A stretch of 64,000 nucleotides of DNA from the NCBI GenBank assembly GCA_964017235.1, contig OZ024929.1:112391793-112455792 (forward strand). Direction: 5' to 3'. Origin of the DNA: Sabellastarte sp. h YS-2021. Lineage: Eukaryota; Annelida; Polychaeta; Sabellida; Sabellidae. Below, piece after piece: positions 1 to 12,237 of the stretch (position 1 is its first letter; each line of letters opens with the position of its first letter). The notes below the pieces were generated by a model. It was not told the DNA's origin, did not search any database, and was given only the letters and a program-made list of their open reading frames with translations. Made by a program: the position numbers and the translations under genes.

Positions 1-1233
1 ATAGACACTTATTATTACATTTAATTGAATCATATTTAAATGTTTCTTTGGATACACTACAGGATATTTAGAAGATGTTACGTACAACACACTAAACATC
101 TTAGTTAAACTTTCAACACAGAGTTTAAGGTTGACATAAATGTATGTAAGTTTTTGCCTTGGAGATATATATTTCCCCAGCATTTACTATGTTTTCAAGA
201 TAGACGGACCATAGAGAAAAGAAAATCTTCTTTATAAGTGTGGGACAACAAGGACAAAAAAAGCCTATATGTGTATCTGTTTGTTTTCACCCAACCTTTG
301 TGTTTTCATTCCGGAGGAAATTTCCAATAATAGATCACATGATCTGGCTAAGTAATATGGTAATTATAACAATAGATATCCAGGCTTGCAATAGTCCATT
401 CTGGTGTGTGTCCTGTGCATTATAAATGTTTGGGGGAAACAGAGAAAATGAATATCGGCTGAAATTAGTAAATTTATTTCTTTTCATGTGTTATTATACT
501 ACACATTTAGACGAATATTATATGCATGGATGGGGGAGGCTTTCTAAGTAATTAACTGAAAGTGAAATAAATCGAATAAAAAAGCCTATTAGGTGAAAAG
601 CTCTGGCACATAAAATCTTGAGACTCAAGAGAATAGAATATTGATGTAATAAGCTGGCAGGTTTTGAGATGGTGTGAAACTCAGCCATCGATGTCTAAGT
701 TTATATCTTCTACATTTGCCATAACTCTTACACATGTACAGATATTAAGCATGCATGTTTGGTGTTGTAAATGACACAAAGGTACAAAAGCAAAAATGTT
801 CAAATGGATTTGAAAACATCAAGTCTGGATAGAGGGAGATTCTGCAATAAAACTCATTGAAATTGTTGGTGTTGACAATTGGGCTATTGTGAATATTGCA
901 GAGACTTAAAATGCTGATGCGTTTAACTTGAATGATAAGATATAACTGATGAGTATCCACACCAAACAATTATTGCTGTGACAAGGAGATAGCAATAGAT
1001 CTATATATCCTTGTGTATATTTACTAATTTGTGTTACGTTCAAGAACAGAGGTATTTAACAATGTAATCAGCAGATCACCAATGTGAGAAGCTTGATTAG
1101 TAAATAACACCTTTTGAATGAAAACGGCCTGTCAAAAAAGGAAGATATTGTAGTTATTGATAAGAAGCAATGGCTTAATTGACCTTCATTATAAATAACC
1201 TTTTTAGTCACATCAGAAGCTACAGCAGGTACC
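1..1233. other. Upstream flank of the receptor gene, possible promoter and 5' UTR
   Basis: No coding region or recognisable repeat is supported here; the open frames are short and lack conserved motifs. The stretch just before the start codon must contain the 5' untranslated region or an upstream non-coding exon junction. A weak CAG/GT sequence lies immediately before the ATG (around 1227-1231), but no strong pyrimidine tract precedes it, so I favour a continuous first exon. The transcription start cannot be fixed from sequence. Confidence 0.5.
1190..1197 (+). promoter_or_regulatory. TATA-box-like TATAAATA before exon 1
   Basis: TATAAATA lies 37 bases before the start codon. If used, it would place the start of transcription near 1215-1225 and leave a very short 5' UTR. 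In AT-rich DNA this motif is common by chance, so the call is weak. Confidence 0.25.
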
Positions 1234-1954
1234 ATGGCAACTGCTCTGATAGATTCGATGACCATACTCTGGCTGATGTCATGCATTTTGACAACTGCAT
1301 TCGGAGATTTATTCAAACTTGGTGTCATCCTACCTTTCAAAGGTCAGGCTGAACCATGGGCCTTGCCCAGGGGCACAAAGGCGGGCATCTCCTACGCAGT
1401 GGAAAGCATTAATGAAAACCGACGTAATATTCTGCCCAAGCATAGCTTCCAGGTCACCTATGGAGATTCTCAATGTTCTGATACTTATGGCCCATTGGTT
1501 GCCATTGATATGTATTTAAACAAAAGTGCTCACGTCTTTCTTGGACCGGCTTGTGATTATGCTGTAGCCCCTATCGCCCGATTCTCCCCACATTGGAACA
1601 TTCCAGTGATTACTGGAGGGGCCCTGGTTCAAGCTTTTGTGGATAAAAAAGATCAGTATATGCTACTGACTCGCATTGGCGGAACGTATGAGAAGCTTGG
1701 AGCTTTCTTTGTCTCATTATTTCAAGAGTTTGGATGGCATCGACCTGGTTTCCTCTACCACAATAACTTAGCAGAGCGTTCAACTCTGGGAAAAAGTAAC
1801 TGTTACTTTATTATGGAGAGTGTGTACTTGGTGATGAATGGATACTATCAAAAAACCTCTTCTTATCGAGAGAAACTCTGGGTAGAGGCATTTGATGAGG
1901 TAAAAGGATTTAACAAGAGTTTGGTGATGAAAGAAGTCTCAAACAATGCCAGAA
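1234..1954 (+). CDS. NPR3-like: Exon 1: natriuretic peptide receptor-like, signal peptide and first lobe of ligand-binding domain
   Basis: Encodes residues 1-240 plus one base of the next codon. The start ATG sits in a good Kozak context (ACCATGG). Residues 9-23 form a hydrophobic signal peptide, with likely cleavage near AFG/D. The extracellular domain begins FKLGVILPF (27-35). The stretch VFLGPACDYAVAPIARF (101-117) followed by WNIPVITGGA (121-130) is the hallmark of the ANF-receptor/type I periplasmic-binding-like fold. Cys81 and Cys107 fit the conserved first disulfide; NKS at 96 and 227 are possible N-glycosylation sites. The donor is GAA/GTAAGT, so intron 1 is phase 1. Reading on past 1954 gives only five more codons, consistent with intron. 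Known members bind natriuretic peptides at the cell surface; the ligand here is not shown by sequence. Confidence 0.93.
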
Positions 1955-4900
1955 GTAAGTATAGGACATAATGTTTTGAATAATGTTACAGCTTTATTGT
2001 ACACAAACTTCACTGGATTAATGGTTTTATCTTCATTGTTAATAATCTCACACAAATGTATTTGGAAGTTATGTAAGTGTGTAAGAAAGTAAACCCTGCC
2101 CCCATGTCCGAGACTGGTAACTATTCTCAAGGATCTCTATCTTTCCAGAGTTACAGGTCTGGAACTAGCTTCATTGGTTTATTGGTTCTATCTTCAGCTC
2201 ATCTCAATCAGTTTATTTATTTATAACGTACTTATTCACATTATATTGTTGATATCTCCTCTTACTGGACACATTAAAATCGCAAGAACATAGAGCTTTA
2301 ATTTTGTAATGTTCCACAATGTAAAATGATTTGTCTGTTTTTGCAGACCATTACTAACACCGATCCTAGGTTTTCCTCAATGTAGTCAAGAAATGGCCTA
2401 ATATATATTTGTAGTCATTTCTGTAAATAATAGACAAATATCAAAATAAAGCTAAATTCATATCTTACTTAGGCATTGGGTTAAATCGTCAAAATCTGTT
2501 TGGAAATAAAAAAGTTGTGCTTTAATCAATAAAAAATTGAGGCTTTACTTATTTTAATATACAAGGTCCAGCATTTTATATAAAGTGCATGGAAACAGAC
2601 CATGGCATTAGGGCGTTGGTGGTCAGTGTTCAGGAAACCCAAGATAATGGTGAATAATAAATAGAAAGTCTTTCTGGGAGTGCATTTCACTGTATCATAA
2701 TACAAAGGGGAGGGGCCGCCTGCCAAGTCCAGTCTAATTATCTGCCCAAGTTTGCCTGGGTAATCGTCAGTGATCACTAGCAGTAATTAGCATCGCTAAC
2801 AGACCATAGTGATGTATTTGCAAGGAATCAAGAGAAATGACTGCATTTTATAACTTCTAAGCCTGTCACATATAAACTTACCTGTCTCCAGTTTGTTATT
2901 AGAACTTGTAGTGGGATTGTTTTTAAGTTTCACTGTGTTTCCAGTATTTATGACTTACTTTTAGTTTTAGATATACTGAGGCCTATAATCTGTGCCAGGT
3001 TAATCTAATGACATTTAAAGACACTATTGTACATGTTACTATTATCCAAACTATATATGTAGAACCTTGTGATAACTTTAAAAACCTTGGTCCAAGTATT
3101 GGTAGTTCCATGTCAAATTCATTAATGAGGGCATTGTCTTCCCTGCTATTCTTACCTAGGACATTTGACAAGCGTACATTGTTATTATAATCTGTGGTAA
3201 TGTGGTACATCTTGTTGTGAATCATAAAAGTTACTTGTGTTGAAATGTATGGCAGCAACATGTAGAATTTACTACTGAGATAATGCAAACATTCATTTAG
3301 CTAATGCAGAAGTTTAGAAGTAAATCTAGCTAGATATATATGTAAGGATTTAAGTTGAAAGTAATGAATAGTTCGTGGGTTTTTACGATTTTCTATTTTG
3401 ACCCCTTAGCTTTGCCCAAGAATCACTTCTGTGAAGATTAAGTGTCTGAAATAAATCAACAGACCATGCTTGTTTTCCTGTATTGTTTAGAAGACAATAG
3501 CTTGTCACAATCAGCTGTGGAGTCTAAGGTTTGTAAAAGACTTGATAGATTAACCAGTTTATTGTCATTGTGACCGTTAAAACAGGTTGGTAATAATACT
3601 TTTAACATTGATTAATCGCAAAGTGATTAGTGGTTATGAACTAAAAGCACATACACTTATCCTGTACCTTTAAATTTGGAGATTACTCAGTATGTTTATA
3701 ATCATTAAATATAGAATATTATATATAATAAGAATTGCTTTTAGACAAGTGCTTTTAGATATGGCTAATTTGTGCTTATATCTACAAAAAATATTTTAGC
3801 CAGTGAAACTGTTTCTCGTTATACCTAAATTGCACTCATACTGGTTACATTTGACTATTTCAGCTACACTGATACTGCATTGTCACTGATTGGCTTAATG
3901 TGTCTGTGGGTAGCTAGTACTACTTTTGAAAATTTTAGTATGAAATATCGATAGGTCAAAAATAACACCAAGCATTTTCTCTGAGTAAATGAATTGTACA
4001 CATTTAGTCAAAATAATTTACAACTATCCTCAGATACCATAAAAATACTCCTCTGTACATAAGAATTCTGGGTAAAGAGTACATTTTAATGGAAACAACA
4101 TTTTCTAGTTAAGCGAAAATTCATATTTTAGTCTTCTGTAGGAGATTCTGTTAAAATGGATCCTTCAGTATCCACAAGATGTAGTTTTAGTTATTGCAAA
4201 CTTCCTCTAAAACCTGCAAATACAGGACTTTTTAATGTCGGAACCATGGTGAACCATAGTGAACCATAGTGCACTAGCCAGTTGCTTTTTATATCTAATT
4301 TGCTTACATGGAATTCATTGTATTTAAAGGGATTTAGTCTGTTGAAGTGTGTAGAAGCATCAATAGACCCAGTCATTTTTTCTTCTGTACAACACTTAGG
4401 CACTGTAAATTGCAGTTACTCCTGGCCTGTTGATAGCTCTCACTTAAAAAAGAGTAACAGAGGCATGAGATGACTATAAATACCATTAACTCAGCTGTAT
4501 CTAGTATGCGTGCCCTTGATGGAAAGGTATGCTACAGAAACATAACAGTTGCTATGCCAATGCCTTACCAGCATAAATGTTTTGCCATGATGATATTACA
4601 CTGTTTGTGTTTTATCTCAGCTGTCCACTTTTCACCGAGTACAGTCCAGTATCTCTGGTCAGTGACCAGCAGATATGTCTAGACAATTGGTTAATGTACT
4701 ACATGTCCCTAATTTGTAAAGAAAATAAAGTTGTAAATAAGGATGTATATACAAATAGATTGTATTTTTAAAATTTAGCATGTAAGATACTGTAGAGGGA
4801 TGCAGTGAATCATTAGTTTCAACAATATAGATAGAGAGCATTTTTCAATTCAAGGACAGAAGGACAGTTATTCCTGCAGCTTGAATTTATTACTTCTGCT

Positions 4901-5202
4901 CTGGCAATTTGTAGATGCTGTCTTTTGGCTCAGTCAGGATGCAACAAATTTCACTGAGATGATTATTTGTTTTGCAGTATTTTTGTTGAAAAAGAGGGAG
5001 CATCTTAATATTATAAACCCTCTTTAATCATCACCTTGCTATAATTTTAATATAAGAATATGAGTGTAGCGTTATGTACATCCCTAATTTTAAGGCCCAT
5101 AAAATACCAAGACAACACCAGATAACCTAATAATTTAGTCGAAAGTGGTTCGACATACTTTGTATGCACAAAAAATATTATGATGTATGTAGATGCAAAA
5201 CT

Positions 5203-5564
5203 ACCGTAAATGACCTATTTAGTGCATCCGCCCTTGTAACCGCACCCTATCTCTTTTTCCTAGCAATATTGTCGGTGACAGTGCACAATATTCATATATT
5301 TTTTATATATTGTATGTATTTTTACTCAATGAATTGACATTTTTGCCATCAATTTCAAGTTTGTTTATATCTACCGCCATATTTACAGGAAGTGGGTATT
5401 TTTCAGTAGATTCTAAATGTCGGAACACCGTTATTCTTACCTATACTTCATCCCGGAAAGTGTTTCATGATGGGTGCTCTAAAACGGGAACTTTTTTCCA
5501 CAAAAATATTGAATAAAAATAGTCTTTTCTTAGTGCTCTGTGCGTTAATTAGGTCATTTACGGT
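5203..5564. mobile_element. MITE, 362 bp, termini ACCGTAAATGACCTA
   Basis: The left end ACCGTAAATGACCTA (5203) is matched in reverse complement at the right end (5550-5564). The interior has no transposase coding. Size and structure fit a non-autonomous DNA transposon. The target duplication is not clear. Its ACCGTA start resembles the elements at 16481 and 36068, but the rest differs. Confidence 0.7.
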
Positions 5565-6201
5565 GTTTTTATTTTGAAGAATTCTTCAACTTTTATATGA
5601 ATCTGAAGGTATTCCTAGACTGTAGACAGGATCCTATATAATATTGCATAGCTTCCTTCTTTCTGGACCGATTTTTAAATTTTTTTTGAAAGTTTTTTCC
5701 AACATGAAGGGGATGTATTTCTGAGCTTATCTTATATGATCGTATCTTATCAGTAAGATGTGTAAAAGAATTTACTTTTTTCTGTTGTCCTGTGATGTTA
5801 AACCCTCATAAAACATGAAAGTTTCACCTTTACTATTTACTGAAATGTTCTCTTCAAAAATCGACAACTAGCAGTTAGAAATAATAGGCTTAATGTCAAG
5901 TATGACCACATTTTCAGTTTGGCCAGTTTCTCTTTTTAAAAGGACATAAAGTAATTTAACTGTATGAAAACACATCTTCTATTTTATGAAGATTCTATTG
6001 ATGTCATCTGTCAGCATATTCAGATAACAGAAGTTCTCCTGAGTGCAACAAAGTGTCATTTTTTATTTTGTTTTTTTTTTTAATCCTTTCAAGATTGATG
6101 AAGTGTAATTTTAACTTTGATATTGTTGTGTAGCTAAAACAAGGAATCTCCTAGCACCAGGTGTTTGCAGGAAAAAACACTCCCCCCTATAACCCATAAG
6201 T

Positions 6202-6218
6202 GGGGGAGGGGGGGGGGG
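6202..6218 (+). repeat. G-rich tract
   Basis: Five G, one A, then eleven G, preceded by a C-run around 6182-6187, so the pair could form a G/C hairpin or a G-quadruplex. Similar runs occur at 31168-31181 (G) and 52944-52968 (C). Confidence 0.6.
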
Positions 6219-6674
6219 TAATCAGTCCAGTGTAAACTTCATCAGTTCCTTTCAAGTGACGAGATGAAGTGGATTTTTGAGGCTGTGTGCTGAAGCCAGT
6301 TCAATACATTGATGGGTGAGGTAGAAATCATCAGATATTTCAGGACAGAAATGACTATTTCTGCCAGTGTTTCAACAGACCTTTAGAACACTTTCCCATT
6401 GGAATTTGTATAACTAGCCTGGTCACGTCTCACCATATTGTCTGAGTTTTACAAATATACACTATATCTAAGTCCTGTTGTTTTGATGTTATCTCAGTCT
6501 TACATGATATCATTTTGTCTCAGACTTGCCTGTTCTTCATCTCATTATGATCAGTTTGTCCCATTTTATCTGTGGGTAACTTTGTTTCGGTCTCATTGTT
6601 GTCATATTGTCCTCCTAACTGAGTCATTCACAATATAATTTTGTCAGACTAGTATGTTTTAAGTGATTATAATC

Positions 6675-6850
6675 AGTGTATGGAGAAAAGCCCTACAAAG
6701 AAAAAAAACCCACTGAAAATAGCCTTACAGCTTTTTGACACCCATGGAGAAAATTCCTACACCATTTTTTTGCAGACCGTAGAAAGGACCCCTACACCAT
6801 TTTGTCAGACTGTGGTGAAAAGCACTACACTACATTTTCAGATGGTACTA
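6675..6850 (+). repeat. Degenerate ~36-bp minisatellite-like repeat (copy 1)
   Basis: Several imperfect units of the type GGAGAAAAGCCCTACA followed by a CATTTTTTGCAGAC-like stretch. The same unit array occurs in reverse orientation at 9290-9445. GGAGAAAAGCCCTAC would translate as GEKPY, like a zinc-finger linker, but the period is about 36 rather than 84 and no cysteine/histidine pattern is present, so this is not a zinc-finger gene. Confidence 0.6.
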
Positions 6851-6929
6851 CAAAGTGCAAGCATGTCCTGTGTTAAGAATTAAGAGCATTCTCTGTTAGC
6901 ATTTCCATTGTATCTTTGAAGGTTTTCGT

Positions 6930-7515
6930 AGTTGTGTTGGTGAACCTACAACCATCTAAGTACATTTCTACATCTGCTTCATTATTCTTAATAATCACGA
7001 AAAGAATGAAGACTAGTCAGCCCTCCTCTTTGATCACTTGTCAAAGAAAACATCCGAGTATTAAAAACAGATTTTGCAAATTATGCCAAAATGAAAATAT
7101 TGAGGATGAAATCCACTTTCTCTGCTGTTGTAAACGTTTTGACCACAAGCGTTTATTATTTTTCACCAAATTAGCTGAAACGGGAAACAATATTCTTGAA
7201 ATGTCAGATAACGAAAATTTGTGTATATAATGCAACTTAACTGTAAGGAACTACCAATCTTTGTCAAACCATCTAGAATAAGAGGAAGTTGATCCGTGAA
7301 TCTGTATCCTGGTACAAAGTAATATTATGTTGTGAAAATTATGTTTATATTCTTTATTAAAATTTGTTAATGTCTTTATTATCTGTCACTTGTTATATTA
7401 TGTATATATAGTGACTTATAAGCCCATTTAGAGGGCTGGGTATCCTGTATTTTATGATTAAATATTAATGTAGTTATAGAAATGTATGATACATGTCACT
7501 ATAATAAAATAAAAA
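6930..7515 (+). mobile_element. Non-LTR retrotransposon (LINE) 3' fragment
   Basis: The frame ending at 7230 contains FCKLCQNENIEDEIHFLCC, the cysteine/histidine knuckle found near the C-terminus of many LINE reverse-transcriptase proteins (CxxC...EDExHFLxxC). It is followed by a 3' UTR-like stretch with AGCCCATTTAGAGGGCTGGG and an A-rich end (7502-7520). Only the last ~75 codons remain, so the element is 5'-truncated and inactive. The clade cannot be assigned safely. Confidence 0.65.
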
Positions 7516-7623
7516 AACTTAAATACATCCCAAACTAGTGATTAACTCTAACTTTGTAATATAATCAATAGATGGGGCATTGCATTGCTATCATAAGCAT
7601 TTATCTTTCACTGGAAGTATATA

Positions 7624-9121
7624 TGTTACAGTCAATCTGTGAAACCAGTCATTACGCGTAATGACTGAAATGACCAGTCATTTCGCGTAATGACTGAAAT
7701 GACCAGTCATTACGTGTAATGACTAAAATTTTTAGTCATTTCATGTAATGACTGAAATATATGGTTCAGTTTTACACAGATTGACTGAATTAATTTCAGT
7801 CAATATGTGTAATTGATTTAAAGTTGTTTTTCATCACACCCTTTGTATTATTCAACCTTTGTACATTGTTCCCCTGCATTTTGTAAATTTTTGTGCTAAA
7901 GAACATTAAAGTATTTTAATCAAATAAATACTTTGAAATTCTCACATGCTTCCTGAATTTATAGCCAGAATTTTCAAACCTAAACCCAGACTTTTGTAAT
8001 AGACTCTATAAAAATTCTCATTTTCAAAAATATTATTAAAATATTGAATGGTTACATGTATCTAATTACATTTTAAATGTTATTTACATTCTAAATTCAT
8101 ATTTGAGGTTTTAAGACTAAACTCATTGTCATAGAATGAAAATATCTTTGTTGTCAATGAAATTTATGTTTTGTTTGAAGACTAATTCTCATTTATCCAT
8201 CATAATTTATAATACATTTTGCCTTTTTATGTTATTAATTAAATATTGAGTTCTATTGTGGCAGGTTGTTATGAAGCAAGAAACCATGAAGCTTTTGAAG
8301 TGAATCTTGTCCACCCTTGTCCCGATTGCAATGCAGCTCTTTCATCCTGTTTTGTTCTTTCAGGCCTTGTTACTGTTGTTTGACCTCTCCACACAAAGAG
8401 CCTGTTTATCAAAGATGGGGTTGACCTTTAATGTTCTAAAATAACTGGGACAACTTAATCCATTCTTTTAATAGTTATTAAAGCCTGAGTATGATAACTT
8501 AGAGCTCTAACTCACACCTGATTACCATTGTAACAATAAATAACCCTCAAAATATTTGATTTACCTTATGTTCTTCCGTTGGACATACATGTTACACAGA
8601 ACTTTAAATTTTAGTAAGAAGTATAGATTGGGTCCCCATTTGTTAGGAATGCTACCTATCCATTGGGTCCCCTGTCATATGTTACAAGGGAGTACATATA
8701 TAATATATATGAAGGTCATTTTTATGACATGAATTAAAAGAAGTGGGGCTTAGTTAAAATAACTGCAGAAGAGTTTGATAATTTGATCATTTACCCATGT
8801 TATCAATTAGTAATCATGTCAGAATATGTTCAAATCTGAAGTGATAATTTCATTACCCCTCTTTAGTAATCACATGAGAATGCAATTTAAATTACTAAGT
8901 GAGGCCAGACAATTTCATTTTTTGTAAATCAAGTATTTAAAGCTATTTATCACAATTCAGCCATTACGCGTAATGACTGGACCTTATTTTCAGTCATTAC
9001 ATGAAATGACTGAAAATTTTAGTCATTACGTGTAATGACTGGTGATTTCAGTCATTACGCGAAATGACTGAAACTTTCAGTCATTACGCGTAATGACTGG
9101 TTTCACAGATTGACTGTAACA
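7624..9121. mobile_element. MITE A, 1.5 kb, with arrays of phased palindromes
   Basis: The outer ends are TGTTACAGTCAATCTGTG (7624) and its reverse complement (ending 9121), flanked on both sides by TATA, a likely target duplication. Inside the left end, four 22-bp palindromes with core ATTACGCGTAAT or close variants start at 7646, 7675, 7704 and 7733, exactly 29 bases apart. The right end has five, starting at 8958, 8991, 9020, 9049 and 9078. A further 41-bp palindrome lies at 7772-7812. The interior is AT-rich with no transposase. The superfamily is not identified. Confidence 0.85.
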
Positions 9122-9289
9122 TATACATGTGTAAGCAAGTGTATAACAGAGCAAAAAAGCTTATTACTTTATTATGCTTTGTCCTGAAATGACAATCTTT
9201 GTGTACTTATAAAACAACATACATGTATGTGAAATACATAATTTTGAAATAGAATTTTAATCTACCATTACACCCTTAACCCTAAAATT

Positions 9290-9445
9290 TTAATGTAGGG
9301 CTTTTCTCCAGGGTCTGCAAAAAATGGTGCAGGACTTTTCTCAATGGTGTGACAAAATGGCGCAAGGCTTTTTTCACGAGTGTCAAAAACTGTAGGGCTT
9401 TTCTTGTGTAGGCTTTTTTTCCCATAGGATTTTCTCCTGGACTGT
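9290..9445 (-). repeat. Degenerate ~36-bp minisatellite-like repeat (copy 2, inverted)
   Basis: On the minus strand it reads as units of GGAGAAAAGCCCTACA plus CATTTTTTGCAGAC-like sequence, matching 6675-6850 in the opposite orientation. The two copies lie either side of the LINE fragment and MITE A. Confidence 0.6.
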
Positions 9446-9534
9446 TAAAATCAGATTGTTGTAAGACAGAGGGATAACATACATTGCTTCACCTGTGGTT
9501 TTCCATTGTCACAGTCTCAATATTGGCACGCTTT

Positions 9535-9885
9535 GTTTCTGATGCTTCAAGATTTACTCGTGTCACTCCAATCCTTAAATCTCTTCACTGGATTTCTGTA
9601 AAGCAATGAATCATCTTCAGACCTTGGTACTTGTATACAAGTACCTGACCATTGGAAACCCAAAATATTTGCCCGATATCTGACAGTATACATGTTATGT
9701 TAAAACAAGACTTTTAGGAATCGAGAGATGTTCCTCAAGCTTCCAGATTTATAGTTCCTCAATTCATAAAATCAAAAATTCATTTGAACAATTGTTTGTC
9801 ATACGATGCTCCAAAACTGTGGAATGATTTGCCTCTGAAAATGTGGACTGCTCCTACTCTTTCATATTTCAAAAGTTGAGTCTGC
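9535..9885 (+). mobile_element. LINE reverse-transcriptase C-terminal remnant
   Basis: Frameshifted pieces read RFTRVTPILKSLHWISVKQ, then HLQTLVLVYKYLTIGNPKYL, then APKLWNDLPLKMWTAPTL and YFKS. The order matches the C-terminal region of many LINE proteins (TPILKSLHWLPV ... KTLxLxYKxLxxxxPxYL ... xAPxLWNxLPxxxR ... FKxxLK). There are several stops and at least one frameshift, so it is dead. No 3' tail is recognisable. Confidence 0.75.
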
Positions 9886-12001
9886 AGGTACAAGATGGTA
9901 CGTCTGATTATTAAAATATAAGACTGTCTCAGAAGGGTCTTATCTTAATTTTATTATTGTCAAATTATCACAGCATAGTCTTAAAATGCAAGACTTTGTC
10001 ACATTGTGACATTTTATGTAGCTGTAAATATATGAAAAGTTTAAGTAAGTAAGGTAGCCTTAAGAGTCTTATTTGAGGTTTCTTTGACAGAAAAATTTAA
10101 AACTTTGTAGTAACTGTTTTTCTGAAGAAAGTCATACACATACCATACAGAAAGAGTAATGTCTCTTTAAATAAATTCATGTTAATAAATTTATCACAAA
10201 ACTCTTTTTAAGTGGTACATACTTGTCACACAATTTATCATGCATTGTGATTTTCACCTCCTTTTATAGTCTTTTATACAAATATGTATTGTGTCCGTGA
10301 CAACTGGTTTTGTGAAGTCCTTTTGCCACATAACTCATGACAAACTTATGACTGACTCCGTTGTCAACTATATGAAACATAAGGCATATATATGTGGAGT
10401 TCAATGTCAGGGTTACACCCTTCCTTTTATGCATGTGAGAAATAAAAAATTCACCTCAACTAATCAAAAGACAGTCAGTTCATAATTCTGGGTGCTGCTT
10501 ACCATATTTAACTGACTAAATGCCCAAGGGCTTTGCATTTTTGACAAGTGGGGAGTTTAGTATATGAAATTGGCCAATTAAAAAATTCCTCCAGTATACT
10601 TTACCAATAGCCTGTCTCTGTACCACCTCAGTTGTCATAAAGGGACGTGCAGCCATAAGTTTGGGGTATATGTACTGTAGGTCAACTTATAACAGCAGTA
10701 GTAAAATTATATCTACATAGACTACTTTTGGATTGAGATAAGATGGTCTGAAACATGAGGATAGCCTTTATATTATGACTTCAGTCTGATTGACACATAT
10801 CAATCAAATGTGTAGCAGGGAGGTTTTACTTCCAACCTTTTTTCAGCTATGACTTGTTGTCAGAGGCAAATTATTTTCTGATATTTCATGCAGTATAAAA
10901 CCATAAAACATATTTTTCATAAAAGATTGACATGCCAGTCAAAGATTATATGTAAAAAATATGTGCACATGGAAATAGTTTCAGTTTACAAGTCTGTAAC
11001 ATCTGCTAGTGCTTTTCTGTATTCCATCTCATGCTGTTAATTTTTACTAAGAGTTTATGTTCTCTAATACATTATTACACTACATCATTGATAACAATAT
11101 TCCTTTTTTGATACAAAACAATTTTTATTATTTCCTCTGTTGCAATAAATAAGTAAAATAATGTTACTGTTATGAGTTTATAAAAGATATATTTCATAAA
11201 TTCCTAGTATGTTCACAAAATATATTCTTTAGTCATTTCAAAGCAAGACTGGCCAGCGCAAAAACAAAGTATCATGTGGGGTTTTATTTCCCGTCCACTA
11301 ATTAGGTTTTTAACCTGAATCTAATGGGTCGGTCAAGTGCACACTTAACTGAACCACCTATTTCCTTCTCCATTCATTTGATTCTTTAGTCAAAGGACAG
11401 TTAAAAACAAGGAAAAATAGCACACACAATATAATGACATGGTGTTCTCATATGTGAGCAAAAGGGAACTTCTCAAATAATTCATGGTCCCTAGCACCAC
11501 AAAACAAAGAGAAAGTCTATAGCCTCTAGGCTTTAAGGTGAGAAGCTTTTATTTTTCTCGCAGCAATTTGGCCAATTTCTAGGATGATTATTGAGGGCAA
11601 GGTGCTGTTGGTGATTGGCAAGGGTTATTTGTGAACAACTTTCAGGGGTTTCAGAGAACAAGCAACTTTGATTTTGAAACAAATGATTGGCTTCAGTTCA
11701 AGGAGGGTTAGGGATATGGGTACAGCTAGGTTATCCAGGGGCATAGCTTATATATAAGCCAGTATGCCCAGACATATAATTTTGTTAGTAGAGTCATTGA
11801 TGAGATATATAATACCCCATCCTGTGACAAGCATTGCATATAGCCACAACTTTGTGAAAACTCAGGGCCTATCGAATCAGAAATCTTTAATCTTCTTCCC
11901 TATTATCTGACAGGAAAATGATGGTTTATGTTATTAATATGTAAAATAGGATAATTTATGTTTTCAGTAATAAGTATGCTATAAAGAATGATAACATCGT
12001 T

Positions 12002-12237
12002 GGGGACCATGGTGGCACAGTGGTAACACACTCGCCTCCCACCTCTGAGGTCGGTCGTTCAAACCCCAGACCTTATGTGGGAAAGTTGGTAGTTACTTAC
12101 CGATGGTCGGCAGTTTACAGTGCAGAACCTTGATCAACTGTATGTACTGGTTTCCTGTGCCCATAAAACTACCTGTCGTGATATGACCTGTACAGTGTTG
12201 AAAGCGACGTAAAACCTCAAATAAATAAATAAATAAA
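12002..12237 (+). mobile_element. tRNA-derived SINE, full-length, plus orientation
   Basis: Starts GGGGACCATGGTGGCACAGT, with an A-box-like TGGCACAGTGGT and a B-box-like GTTCAAACC. A tRNA-unrelated body follows, containing TACAGTGTTGAAAGCGACGT, and it ends in an (AAAT)n tail. Related copies lie on the minus strand at 18389, 20799, 39514 and 60030. Transcription by RNA polymerase III is known for this class; activity here is unknown. Confidence 0.85.

Noticed and set aside
1068..1340. 90-codon minus-strand frame over the start of exon 1
   Set aside because: It overlaps the signal-peptide coding in antisense and has no recognisable domain.
2007..2211. Possible amplification of the exon 1 donor junction
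   Set aside because: A two-copy similarity exists (2007 and 2169), but it does not match the exon 1 end, so it is not grouped with the three junction arrays.
6680..6883. GEKPY-like coding suggesting a C2H2 zinc-finger gene
   Set aside because: The period is about 36 bases, not 84, and no C-x2-C / H-x3-H pattern occurs in any frame.
6916..7230. Free-standing zinc-knuckle protein gene
   Set aside because: The CxxC...EDExHFLxxC pattern and the following UTR and A-rich end are those of a LINE 3' fragment; no promoter or upstream exons were seen.
7646..9099. Regular palindromes resembling a CRISPR array
   Set aside because: The units are palindromes 7 bases apart without unique spacers, lie at both ends of an inverted-repeat element, and the genome is eukaryotic.
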